Positions 16,803 to 24,839 of a stretch of 64,000 bases of DNA are shown here, in pieces. A model generated the notes under the pieces. It did no database searches and was not told the DNA's origin. It worked only from the letters and a program-made list of their open reading frames with translations. A program made the translations under genes and the position numbers. Within the stretch, counting starts at the first letter, position 1. Each line of letters opens with the position of its first letter. Origin of the DNA: Streptomyces curacoi (GTDB lineage: Bacteria; Actinomycetota; Actinomycetes; Streptomycetales; Streptomycetaceae); assembly GCF_001513975.1 (NCBI RefSeq), contig NZ_KQ947988.1, positions 310,001 to 374,000 of the forward strand, in the 5' to 3' direction.

Positions 16803-17681
16803 GTGCCCTCGAAGAACGACAGCCCTGAACAGGGCGACGCGCCCAGCAAGTCCGAGCAGACCCGTGCGCTGATCCTGGAGACCGCCATGCGGCTGTTCCA
16901 GGAGCGCGGCTACGACAAGACGACGATGCGGGCGATCGCCCAGGAGGCCGGGGTCTCCGTCGGCAACGCGTACTACTACTTCGAGGGCAAGGAACACCTG
17001 ATCCAGGGCTTCTACGACCGGATCGCCGCCGAGCACCAGGTGGCGGTCCGGGCGGTCCTGGCCCGGGAGACCGACCTGGAGGCGCGGCTCGCGGGCGTGT
17101 TGAAGGCATGGCTGGACATCGCCACGCCGTACCACGAGTTCGCGGTGCAGTTCTTCAAGAACGCCGCCGATCCCGACAGCCCGCTCAGCCCCTTCTCCCC
17201 GGAGTCGGAGCACGCGCGCGTGGAGGCCATCAGCGTCCATCGGCAGGTACTGGCGGGCGCCACGAAGACCAAGGTGCCCGAGGAGCTCCGGGACGTCCTG
17301 CCCGAGTTGATGTGGCTCTCCCAGATGGGGCTCGTCCTGTACTGGATCTTCGACCGGACCGAGGGCCGCGAGCGCAGTTACCGGCTCGCCGAGCGGGGTG
17401 CCCGGCTGACCGCGCGGGGCGTCGCACTGGCTCGGTTCCGGGTGCTGCGGCCGCTCGTGCGCGAGGTGCACGAGCTGTTCACGGACTTCCTGCCGGGGAT
17501 GACGAAGGTGATGCCGGATCCGGCGAAGGAGAAGGAGAAGGCCAAGGAGGAGGCGAAGGCCAAGGAGGAGGAGAAGGCCAAGGAGGAGGAGAAGGTGAAG
17601 GAGGAGGAGAAGGTGAAGGGGAAGGCGGACAAGAAGAAGGGCGTCGAGAAGGGGGCGCCCGCCCCGGACGAGCGGCCCTGA
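16803..17681 (+). CDS. TetR-family transcriptional regulator with Lys/Glu-rich tail
   Basis: A 292-residue regulator starting at GTG 16803. The TetR N-terminal HTH is clear at residues 18-65 (RALILETAMRLFQERGYDKT, then VSVGNAYYYFEGKEHL). The ligand domain runs to about residue 235. The last 50 residues are almost only Lys, Glu and Ala (KEKAKEEAKAKEEEKAKEEE and onward), encoded by aaggaggag-type repeats, which may form a charged single helix or disordered tail. Most TetR proteins lack such a tail. It is a candidate for the regulator of the twin operators at 14526-14584, but no such palindrome lies directly upstream of its own gene. Confidence 0.88.
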   Translation: MPSKNDSPEQGDAPSKSEQTRALILETAMRLFQERGYDKTTMRAIAQEAGVSVGNAYYYFEGKEHLIQGFYDRIAAEHQVAVRAVLARETDLEARLAGVLKAWLDIATPYHEFAVQFFKNAADPDSPLSPFSPESEHARVEAISVHRQVLAGATKTKVPEELRDVLPELMWLSQMGLVLYWIFDRTEGRERSYRLAERGARLTARGVALARFRVLRPLVREVHELFTDFLPGMTKVMPDPAKEKEKAKEEAKAKEEEKAKEEEKVKEEEKVKGKADKKKGVEKGAPAPDERP

Positions 17682-17697
17682 GAGCTCGTGGCGGCGG

Positions 17698-18144
17698 TCA
17701 GTCGACGGCGCCTCCACGCGGGGCCGCGTCCCGCTCGTCGGCGCCGGCGTCGACGAGGATCAGCGCCCACACCGTCTTCCCGTGTCGTCCCCGGCCCCAC
17801 ACCCCCCACGCCGCGGCCAGGTTCTCCACGAGGTGCAGGCCGCGGCCGGCCTCCTCGAAGTTCCCCACCATGCGCAGTCGCGGCTCGAGTTGCCCCTCGT
17901 CCGACACCTCGATCAGGCAGGAGCCGTCGGCGAGCGCGGTCACGGCGACCTCGAACTCGCGCTCCACGAGAGGGCCGTGGCGTACGACGTTGGTGGCCAG
18001 CTCGGAGACGAGCAGCACCGCGTCCTCCAGCGCCGGGTCCCGTGGCGTGTGCCCCCAGTCGGCCAGGTGGTCCCGGACCCGGCGCCGGGCGAGACCGACG
18101 GACGCCGGGTGCCGGGGCAGCCGGAAGGCGTTGCGTCTCAACAC
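17698..18144 (-). CDS. SpoIIAB-like ATP-binding (HATPase) regulatory protein
   Basis: A 148-residue single-domain ATPase of the anti-sigma/RsbW type. The N-box is ELATNVVRHG, the G1 box EVSDEGQ, the G2 box GRGLHLVENLAAAWG, and the end of the Bergerat fold HGKTVWALIL. Such proteins are numerous in Streptomyces, where they act as anti-sigma kinases or as unassigned regulators. No anti-anti-sigma or sigma gene is adjacent. It converges on the TetR gene, with only 16 bases between the stop codons. Confidence 0.85.
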   Translation of the reverse strand: MLRRNAFRLPRHPASVGLARRRVRDHLADWGHTPRDPALEDAVLLVSELATNVVRHGPLVEREFEVAVTALADGSCLIEVSDEGQLEPRLRMVGNFEEAGRGLHLVENLAAAWGVWGRGRHGKTVWALILVDAGADERDAAPRGGAVD

Positions 18145-18240
18145 GTCTGCTCCTCACCCCGCCCACACCTCCGTCACATGGTGCAGTGCCGAGTGGGTCC
18201 CCGGCATCAGCGGGGGAACTGTCAAGGCCGCGAGATCGCG

Positions 18241-19797
18241 TCAGATCCAGTTGAGGCGCCAGAGCCGGAACACACCGGTGCCGTCGGCCAGATACTGGCC
18301 ACCGCCGACGTCCTCACTGGTGACCACGTACTCCTTGGCCTGCCACAGCGGGATGACCGGGACATCGTGGGCGACGGCCTCCTGCAGCGACCGGAAGTCC
18401 CGTGTGGCTTCGCTGCGGTCGGCGTACTGCTGGCTGGATGCGATCAGCCGGTCGACGGTCTTGTTGCGGTACCCGGTGTTCATGGTGCCGTCGGCGCCGA
18501 CGAGCGGGCCGCCATAGGTGTCCGGGTCGGGGAAGTCGGCGACCCAGCCGACGGCGTACGCGTCGAGCTTGCCGCTCGCCCAGCGCTTTTGGAAGTCGGT
18601 CCACTCGTAGCCCTTGACCGTCACCTTGAACAGGCCGCTCGCCTCCAGTTGCCGCTTGATCTCCGCGGCCTCCTCGGCGGCGGCGCCGCGGCCGGTGGCG
18701 TAGCCGTAGGTGAAGCGGACGGGCAGGCTCACACCGGCCTCGGAGAGCAGGACGCGCGCCTTGGCGGGGTTCAGCTTGGGATACGCGTCGAAGAACGACG
18801 TCGTGTGGCCGGTGATGCCGGTCGGGATCAGCGAGAACAGCGGGTCGACGGTCCCCTTGTAGACGGTGGCCGCCAGCCGCTCGCGGTCGATCAGCCAGGC
18901 CATGGCCTGCCGGACCCGGACGTCGTGCAGCGGCGAACCCGCGCGCGTGTTGAAGTAGAGGTTGCGGATCTCGGAGCTGTCGGCCTCCGAGACACGCTGG
19001 CCCGGATCGGCGGCGTTCAGGGCGGCCAGGACCTGCGGCGGCAGGGTGCGGGTGGCGACGTCGACCCGCTTTGCCTTCCAGGCGTCGTCGAGGGCGTCCG
19101 CGTCGGCGTAGTAGCGCAGTTCGACCGGGCTCCCGGTGTCCTTCAGGGCGCCCTTGTAGTGCGTGTTGGGCGCGAGGACGGCCTTCTTGCCCTTCGTGTA
19201 CGCGGTCAGGGTGTACGGGCCTGTGCCGTCGACAGCGTTGTCGGTGCGCAGAGCGGCGGCCGGGTACCTGTCGCGGTCGACGATGGCGCCCGCCCCGGTG
19301 GCCACCTTCAGCGGGAACGTGGCGTCGGGCGACGACAGATGGAAGGTGACGGTACGTCCGCTCGCGCTCACCGAGGCGAGGGTGTCCAGGAGGGCGGACG
19401 GGCCGACGTCCGACTTGATCCGCTTGACCCGGTCGAAGGAGTACTTGACGTCCTGCGCGGTCATCGCCCGCCCGCTCGGGAAGGTGAGCCCCTCGCGCAG
19501 TTCACAGCGATAGGTGCTCAGACCCGACCCTACGAAGGCGCAGCTTCGGGCCGCGTCCGGCACGGGTGTGACACCGCCCGGCTCGAAGGTCAGCAGTGAC
19601 TGGAAAACGTTGTTGAACAGCGCCCAGGAGCCCGCGTCGTAGGCGCCGGCCGGGTCGAGCGACGTAACGGCGTCCGTCGTGCCGACCGCGATGGTCCTGT
19701 TCTCGTCGTCCTGCGACGGCAGCAGTTGCCAGCCGCCCACTCCCACGGCCGCCAGCACGAGCAGCGTCGCGAGAATCCGCATGCGAACCGAACGCAT
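18241..19797 (-). CDS. ABC transporter substrate-binding protein, peptide/nickel type (SBP family 5)
   Basis: A 518-residue solute-binding protein starting at ATG 19797. The N-terminus MRSVRMRILATLLVLAAVG is a signal or anchor, but no lipobox Cys follows, unlike most Gram-positive binding proteins. The mature part shows the DppA/OppA pattern: VTSLDPAGAYDAGSWALFNN, FEPGGVTPVPDAA, REGLTFPSGRAMTAQDVKYS, and later RVRQAMAWLIDRERLA. It should bind an oligopeptide or similar ligand. No permease or ATPase genes are adjacent, so it is an orphan that must work with a transporter encoded elsewhere or act as a sensor. Confidence 0.87.
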   Translation of the reverse strand: MRSVRMRILATLLVLAAVGVGGWQLLPSQDDENRTIAVGTTDAVTSLDPAGAYDAGSWALFNNVFQSLLTFEPGGVTPVPDAARSCAFVGSGLSTYRCELREGLTFPSGRAMTAQDVKYSFDRVKRIKSDVGPSALLDTLASVSASGRTVTFHLSSPDATFPLKVATGAGAIVDRDRYPAAALRTDNAVDGTGPYTLTAYTKGKKAVLAPNTHYKGALKDTGSPVELRYYADADALDDAWKAKRVDVATRTLPPQVLAALNAADPGQRVSEADSSEIRNLYFNTRAGSPLHDVRVRQAMAWLIDRERLAATVYKGTVDPLFSLIPTGITGHTTSFFDAYPKLNPAKARVLLSEAGVSLPVRFTYGYATGRGAAAEEAAEIKRQLEASGLFKVTVKGYEWTDFQKRWASGKLDAYAVGWVADFPDPDTYGGPLVGADGTMNTGYRNKTVDRLIASSQQYADRSEATRDFRSLQEAVAHDVPVIPLWQAKEYVVTSEDVGGGQYLADGTGVFRLWRLNWI

Positions 19798-20012
19798 GGG
19801 TGTGCCCTCTCCCCGGCCCTCGACGGGGCCCCGCGTGAAGCAGTGATTTTGCGCCACTCCCCTAAGTGGCGCGCACACCTAATCACACCTGTTTCATCAG
19901 GGGGAAGAGGATTCTGACGACATGGGAAAGAACTTACCTACGGGTGTTTCCGGCAGGTTTCACAGGCCGTACACAGGCGGCGCGGGACGCGGCGACCGGC
20001 GGGTCCGGCGCC

Positions 20013-21470
20013 TCAAGCCTGACGGGACGCCAGCTCGATCACCGTGATGTCCGACGGGGCGCCCACGCGTGTCGGCGGGCCCCAGGCGCCCGCGCCCCGG
20101 CTGACGTACAGCTGGGTGTCGCCGTACCGCTCCAGGCCGGCCAGGGTCGGGTTGGCCAACTCCGCGACGAGGTTGCCGGGCCAGAGCTGGCCGCCGTGGG
20201 TGTGGCCGGAGAGCTGGAGGTCGACACCGTGGTCGACGGCGTCGTGGATCTGGACCGGCTGGTGGGCGAGGAGCACGCACGCGCGTGCTCTGTCCCGGTC
20301 GCCGAGGGCCTTGGCGAAGTCGGGGCCCTGGCCCTCGCTCTCCCCCGCGACGTCGTTGACACCGGCCAGGTCGAAGTGGGGCAGTTCGGTGCGGCCGTTC
20401 TCCAAGGGGCGCAGGCCCAGGCGGCGTACTTCCTCGACCCACTGCTCGGCTCCCGAGAAGTACTCGTGGTTGCCGGTGACGAAGAAGCTTCCGTGCCGTG
20501 CTCTCAGCTGGGCGAGCGGAGCCGCCGCCGGGCCGAGGTCCTTCACGCTGCCGTCCACCAGGTCGCCGACCACCGCGATGAGGTCGGGCTGGGTGCCGTT
20601 GATCGTGTCGACGACCTTCTGGGCGAAGCCCCGGCCCAGGACGGGACCCAGGTGGACGTCGCTGACCACCGCGATCCGGTAACCGTGCGCCGCGCGCGGG
20701 AGCTTGGCCAGGGGGACGGTGACCCGCTTCACCTGCGGGCCGCGCAGAACGCCGTAGGTGCCGTAGCCGACGGTTCCCACGGCGGCCGCGGCGGCGGCGC
20801 CGGCGATGACCCGGGAGACGAAGAGGCGGCGGGTGGGGGTGGCCAGAGGGCGTGACGGGTCGGCGGAGTCCGGGGCGGGGGTAGGGGTAGGCGCAGGTCC
20901 AGGGGCAGGGGCGGGCGTGAACGACGGGGCCGAGCCGGTCTGGGGCGAGGGGGACAGGGCTGTCGTGAATGCGGGGCCCTGGCCGGTCGTAGGCGCCGGG
21001 TCCAGGCCCGTCACGGGCACCGGGGCCGGGGCCGGGCCGGAGGCGGGCGGCGCGGTCTGGGGGGCGGCCGGCTCGGCGGCGGGTGACATGGCCGCCGTCA
21101 CTCCCACCGGCAGCAGCTCCGGCTCGGGGACGGCTTCCTCGGCGCGCGCACGCCGCTCGACCCACCGCCGCAGCAGGGGTCGTACGACTTCACCCGCCAG
21201 CACACCCAGCAGCAGGTATATCGACAGGGCCAGCCACAGGAAGCCCGGCCAGGCCAGGACCTGCTGGAGCGGGAAGGGCGCGCCCGCGCGTTCGGCGACG
21301 AAGGCCGCGACCGTCAGTGCCCATCCGCCGGCGATCACCACCGCGCCCGCGCGGCGCACGAATCCGGGACCGCGGGTCGTGTCGCGGAACAGTCGGCGCC
21401 ACACCAGCCAGTTGCCCGCCACCAGGGCGGACAGCACGAGCAGTGCGACGAGTGCGAAGACGATGACCAC
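20013..21470 (-). CDS. Membrane-anchored metallophosphoesterase (YaeI/YkuE-like)
   Basis: A 485-residue membrane protein. Three N-terminal helices lie at about 1-22, 41-60 and 72-95; a long Pro/Ala/Thr-rich linker runs to about residue 205; then RRLFVSRVIAGAAAAAAVG forms another hydrophobic segment with a twin-arginine look. The phosphoesterase core carries all five metal-binding blocks: SDVHLGP (Asp271, His273), GDLVDG, GNHEY, LLAHQP and SGHTHGGQ. Members of this group act on UDP-diacylglucosamine-like or other phospho-lipid substrates, but the substrate here is unknown. It is likely extracytoplasmic. The small membrane protein gene at 21528 lies just upstream on the same strand. Confidence 0.88.
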   Translation of the reverse strand: MVIVFALVALLVLSALVAGNWLVWRRLFRDTTRGPGFVRRAGAVVIAGGWALTVAAFVAERAGAPFPLQQVLAWPGFLWLALSIYLLLGVLAGEVVRPLLRRWVERRARAEEAVPEPELLPVGVTAAMSPAAEPAAPQTAPPASGPAPAPVPVTGLDPAPTTGQGPAFTTALSPSPQTGSAPSFTPAPAPGPAPTPTPAPDSADPSRPLATPTRRLFVSRVIAGAAAAAAVGTVGYGTYGVLRGPQVKRVTVPLAKLPRAAHGYRIAVVSDVHLGPVLGRGFAQKVVDTINGTQPDLIAVVGDLVDGSVKDLGPAAAPLAQLRARHGSFFVTGNHEYFSGAEQWVEEVRRLGLRPLENGRTELPHFDLAGVNDVAGESEGQGPDFAKALGDRDRARACVLLAHQPVQIHDAVDHGVDLQLSGHTHGGQLWPGNLVAELANPTLAGLERYGDTQLYVSRGAGAWGPPTRVGAPSDITVIELASRQA

Positions 21471-21527
21471 GCCGACGTTCCCTTTCCGTTGCGTGCTGGG
21501 TGAACGTCCCGGGCTCCGGTCGAGTTC

Positions 21528-21767
21528 CTATGACGTCCGGCGCAGTGCGCGCACTCCGCGCAACCCAATGACCCCGATGACCGTCCCCAATACGAAGGAG
21601 ACGACGGCGAGCAGCAGGTGCACCCAGAAGTACGCCGTCGGGTGACCGTCCTCGAACGCGAGCCCGCTGCTGTCCTTGATCAGGTTTTTGACGAAAGTGA
21701 CCCAGATGACCCAGCTCCACACCCCGAAGGCGAGCAGGAACCAGGAGACGGGGCGGCTGAGCTTCAT
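21528..21767 (-). CDS. Small two-helix membrane protein, 79 aa
   Basis: A short membrane protein starting MKLSRPVSWFLLAFGVWSWV at ATG 21767. Two hydrophobic helices (about residues 8-27 and 46-70) flank a polar loop (DSSGLAFEDGHPT). It belongs to a conserved but unnamed Streptomyces membrane family, known to me only through the S. coelicolor neighbour of the carboxypeptidase gene. It lies 57 bases upstream of the phosphoesterase gene on the same strand and diverges from the carboxypeptidase gene. Confidence 0.75.
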   Translation of the reverse strand: MKLSRPVSWFLLAFGVWSWVIWVTFVKNLIKDSSGLAFEDGHPTAYFWVHLLLAVVSFVLGTVIGVIGLRGVRALRRTS

Positions 21768-21858
21768 GGCTTCAGTATCACCGTCACGTGCCCGGTTCCC
21801 CGAGCGGGGTGGGGTCGGAAGCGGGACTTCCATGGGAAGGGCATGTACGTTCTCGGTC

Positions 21859-23145
21859 GTGCCCGCACCCAAGAAGACCGTCAGGCGATCCCTGCTGGTC
21901 GCTTCCGCCGTCCTGTCGTCCCTGGCGCTGACCGCGCCCGTCTCCCACGCGGCTCCCAAGCCGTCACCGAGTACGAGCCCCTCGGCCACTCCCCCGGCGA
22001 ACATGTCGACCGTGGGCGGCGAGCGGCTGGGACAACCCGGCACCCAGGTCGACCTCGCGAGCGGCGTCCCCGTCCTGCCCAAGGACCTGAGCGCCCGCTC
22101 CTGGATCGTCGCCGACGCCGAGTCCGGCGATGTGCTCGCCGCGCACAACGCGCACTGGCGGCTGGCGCCGGCGAGCACCATGAAGATGCTGTTCGCCGAC
22201 ACGGTGCTGCCGAGGTTCCCGAGGACCACCGAGCACAAGGTCGTCCCCTCCGACCTGGCGGACGTCGGGGCCGGCTCCAGCCTGGTCGGGATCAAGGAGG
22301 GCGAGACGTACACCGTCCACGACCTGTGGCTCGGGGTCTTCCTGCGCTCGGGCAACGACGCGGTGCACGTCCTGTCGAAGATGAACGGCGGGATCAAGAA
22401 CACCGTCGAGGAGATGAACGAGCACGCCGAGGAGCTGCAGGCCCTCGACACGCACGCCGTCTCCCCCGACGGTTACGACGCTCCGGGCCAGGTCTCGTCG
22501 GCGTACGACCTGACGCTGATCGCCCGCTCCGGGCTCCAGAAGAAGGACTTCCGCGAGTACTGCTCGACCGTCACCGCCAAGTTCCCGGGCGAGACGAAGA
22601 AGAACAAGAAGGGCAAGCAGGTCCGCGAGTCCTTCGAGATCCAGAACACCAACCGGCTGCTGGCCGGGGACAGCGACATCCCCGTCTACCAGGGCATCGC
22701 GGGCGTCAAGAACGGCAACACGACGAACGCGGGCGCCACCTTCACCGGGGTCGCCGAGCGCAACGGCAAGGTGCTGCTCGTCACCGTCATGAACCCGGAG
22801 AAGAACGAGCACAACGAGGTCTACAAGGAGACCGCGAGGCTCTTCGACTGGGGCTTCCAGGCGGCCGGCAAGGTGCAGCCGGTGGGTGAGCTGGTGCCGC
22901 CGAAGAACGCCGCGCAGCCCGGCGCCCAGCCGGGTGCGAACGACTCCGGGGAAGCCGGTGGCGCCGGGAACTCCGGGGAGTCCGCGAAGCCGGCGGTGGG
23001 TGCCTCGGCCGCGACCGGGTCGAGCGGCATCGGCGTCGCGCTCGGCATCACCGGCGGGCTGCTGGTGCTGCTCGCGGCGGGCGCGTTCCTGATCAACCGC
23101 CGGTGGCCGCTGCCCGACCTGGTGCGCCGTCGGAACCGCCCCTGA
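21859..23145 (+). CDS. D-alanyl-D-alanine carboxypeptidase (S11, DacA/DacC-like)
   Basis: A 428-residue exported penicillin-binding protein that trims the terminal D-Ala of peptidoglycan stem peptides. The GTG at 21859 is preferred because it opens a good signal peptide (VPAPKKTVRRSLLVASAVLS) and TACGTT sits exactly seven bases before it, as in leaderless Streptomyces mRNAs; ATG 21832 is an alternative. The serine nucleophile is Ser106 in STMK (SxxK), the second motif is Ser164-Gly-Asn, and the third box is KNG (284-286) instead of KTG. A Gly/Ala/Glu-rich linker leads to a C-terminal membrane helix and a basic tail (RRWPLPDLVRRRNRP), so it is membrane-tethered. Its 3' end overlaps the convergent YihY gene by 53 bp. 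Confidence 0.9.
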   Translation: MPAPKKTVRRSLLVASAVLSSLALTAPVSHAAPKPSPSTSPSATPPANMSTVGGERLGQPGTQVDLASGVPVLPKDLSARSWIVADAESGDVLAAHNAHWRLAPASTMKMLFADTVLPRFPRTTEHKVVPSDLADVGAGSSLVGIKEGETYTVHDLWLGVFLRSGNDAVHVLSKMNGGIKNTVEEMNEHAEELQALDTHAVSPDGYDAPGQVSSAYDLTLIARSGLQKKDFREYCSTVTAKFPGETKKNKKGKQVRESFEIQNTNRLLAGDSDIPVYQGIAGVKNGNTTNAGATFTGVAERNGKVLLVTVMNPEKNEHNEVYKETARLFDWGFQAAGKVQPVGELVPPKNAAQPGAQPGANDSGEAGGAGNSGESAKPAVGASAATGSSGIGVALGITGGLLVLLAAGAFLINRRWPLPDLVRRRNRP

Positions 23146-24226
23146 GCCCGGGCTTGGCGGGCCCGCCGGGGTGGTCGGGCCCGTCTGGGCCTTGGGACTT
23201 GCCTGGGCCTTGGGACGTGCCTGGGACTTGGGACGTGCCTGGGACTTGGGACCTGCCTGGGACTTGGGACGTGCCTGGGCCTTGGGACTCGTGTGTGCCT
23301 TCGGACCCGTCCGAGGCTTCGGACTCGCCGGTGTCCTCCTGCCCGTCCGAGTCCTCGGGGGCGTCGGCGAGTTCGACCTCCTTGCTCTGCGTCGCCGTCC
23401 AGGCGGCGCAGAACACCACCAGCTTCGCGGTGAAGTTGATCCACAGCAGCAGGGCGACGGGCACGCCGAAGGCGCCGTACGTGCTCCTCGTGGCCACGCC
23501 CTGCATATAACCGCTCAGCAGCAGCTTCAGCAGTTCGAACCCGATCGCGCCGATGAGTGCGGCCACCATCAGACGGCGGCGCGGCGGTTCGACGCCGGGC
23601 AGCAGGGTCAGGACGTACAGCAGCACCAGGAAGTCGGCGAGTACGGCGACGGCGAACGCGGCGATGTACAGCAGCGCCCCGCCCAGGCCGCCCTCGTCGA
23701 TGCCGATCTGCCGGGTGATCCAGCCGACCATGGCGCTGGCGATCGTGGAGGCCACGATCGTCACCAGCACCGCGCCGCCCAGGCCCACCAGGACGCCCGC
23801 GTCCTTGGCCTTGCGCAGGACCGGGTTCTCCTCGTCGTCGGGCAGCTCCCACACCGCGCGCAGGCACTCGCGCATGGAGCCGACCCAGCTGATGCCGGTG
23901 AACAGCAGCACGGCGCCGGCGATGAGACTGACGGTGCCGGCGTTCTGGACCAGGGTGTCGATGTCGAGCTGCTCGGAGATGCCGGGCACCTGGTCGGCGA
24001 TCTTGCCCTCCAGCGTGGCCTGCTGCTTCTCGCTGAGCGTCGCGGCGGCCACCGCGGCGGACAGGGTCAGCAGCGGGAAGAGCGCGATGAAGCTGGTGAA
24101 CGTCATCGCGGCGGCCAGCCGTGTCCACTTCACGCGGTCCATGCGCTCGTACGAACGCCACGCGTGCGTGGTCGCCAGCCGGGTGAACAGCGGCCCGACT
24201 ACCGGGAGTTTCTTCAGCCAGTCCAT
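23093..24226 (-). CDS. YihY/BrkB-family inner membrane protein
   Basis: A 377-residue membrane protein from ATG 24226 (MDWLKKLPVVGPLF). The family pattern is clear: LAAAMTFTSFIALFPLLTL, then ISWVGSMRECLRAVW, then about six helices, ending in YGAFGVPVALLLWINFTAKL. It was once called ribonuclease BN and its true function is unknown. The C-terminal 90 residues are acidic, then a Ser-Gln-Val-Pro-Gly-Thr repeat encoded by 18-bp tandem repeats at 23187-23290. The start overlaps the GtrA gene end by 13 bp, so the two are coupled, placing it at the end of the PAP2-UbiA-GtrA-YihY run. It overlaps the carboxypeptidase gene tail to tail. Confidence 0.87.
   Translation of the reverse strand: MDWLKKLPVVGPLFTRLATTHAWRSYERMDRVKWTRLAAAMTFTSFIALFPLLTLSAAVAAATLSEKQQATLEGKIADQVPGISEQLDIDTLVQNAGTVSLIAGAVLLFTGISWVGSMRECLRAVWELPDDEENPVLRKAKDAGVLVGLGGAVLVTIVASTIASAMVGWITRQIGIDEGGLGGALLYIAAFAVAVLADFLVLLYVLTLLPGVEPPRRRLMVAALIGAIGFELLKLLLSGYMQGVATRSTYGAFGVPVALLLWINFTAKLVVFCAAWTATQSKEVELADAPEDSDGQEDTGESEASDGSEGTHESQGPGTSQVPGRSQVPGTSQVPGTSQGPGKSQGPDGPDHPGGPAKPGLRGGSDGAPGRAAATGG
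23187..23290. repeat. 18-bp tandem repeat in the YihY C-terminal tail
   Basis: About five to six copies of a unit like ACTTGGGACGTGCCTGGG, in frame, encoding six-residue Ser-Gln-x-Pro-Gly-x units. Small differences (ct/gt, acct/acgt) separate copies. The repeat lies in a hydrophilic tail and is probably length-variable. Confidence 0.85.
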
Positions 24227-24681
24227 GATCCGACTCTGCCCTCCACGCGGAAGACCAATGTCCGAGTGCCCCAGAACCGCAGGACCGTAGCCAGCGCCAT
24301 CCCGATTACCGCACCGGAAACAGTGTCCGCGCGCTGGGAGGTGAGGCCGAGGCCGTAGTGGCTCACGGTGAGACACAGGAGCTGTACGACCGCTCCGGCG
24401 ATGTTCACCGCGAAGAAGACGGCACAGGGGCGCAGGCCCCGCGGGCGGGTGTGACGGTAGGTGCCGAGGGCGTTCCCGGCGTAGGCGACCGAGCACCCGG
24501 CGACGAAGGAGAGCGCCTTGGCCGTGAGGGGGTCGAGGGCGGCGGGGCCGCGGAGGCAGGTGAAGAGGGCGAGGTCGACGGCGTAGGCGAGGAGACCGAC
24601 GGCGGCGAAGCCGAGCAGTTCACGGCGGGTGGCTCTCGGGGGCCGGGGTTGACGTCGGCCGGGTGTGGGGCCTGCGCTCAC
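24214..24681 (-). CDS. GtrA-family membrane protein (Rv3789-like)
   Basis: A 155-residue, four-helix membrane protein: ELLGFAAVGLLAYAVDLALF, ALSFVAGCSVAYAGNALGTY, AVFFAVNIAGAVVQLLCLTV and AVIGMALATVLRFWGTRTLV. The N-terminal Gly-Phe-Ala and the RFWGTRTLVF ending are typical of GtrA, a family linked to moving polyprenyl-phosphate sugars. In mycobacteria Rv3789 is a GtrA protein encoded beside dprE1-dprE2 and implicated in arabinan precursor metabolism. The GTG at 24681 is the best start but has no strong ribosome site, so the N-terminus is uncertain. It overlaps the YihY start. Confidence 0.78.
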   Translation of the reverse strand: MSAGPTPGRRQPRPPRATRRELLGFAAVGLLAYAVDLALFTCLRGPAALDPLTAKALSFVAGCSVAYAGNALGTYRHTRPRGLRPCAVFFAVNIAGAVVQLLCLTVSHYGLGLTSQRADTVSGAVIGMALATVLRFWGTRTLVFRVEGRVGSWTG

Positions 24682-24839
24682 CCACGCCTGCGCGCCCACC
24701 GATCCGCCCTCACCCACCCCCGCACACGTGCCCACCGCTCCACGTCCCCCCACCCCCAACCACCTCCCAGTCGCCCCGCGTCCGCCCCGCCGATTGCGCG
24801 CACCTGTCGGCTCATCTCCGTCGCTCCACGCGCGCGTGC

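Noticed and set aside
23093-23145. Overlap of dacC-like and YihY genes considered as a misassigned end
   Set aside because: Both reading frames end cleanly at their own stop codons with plausible C-termini (RRRNRP and AAATGG), so the overlap is taken as real.
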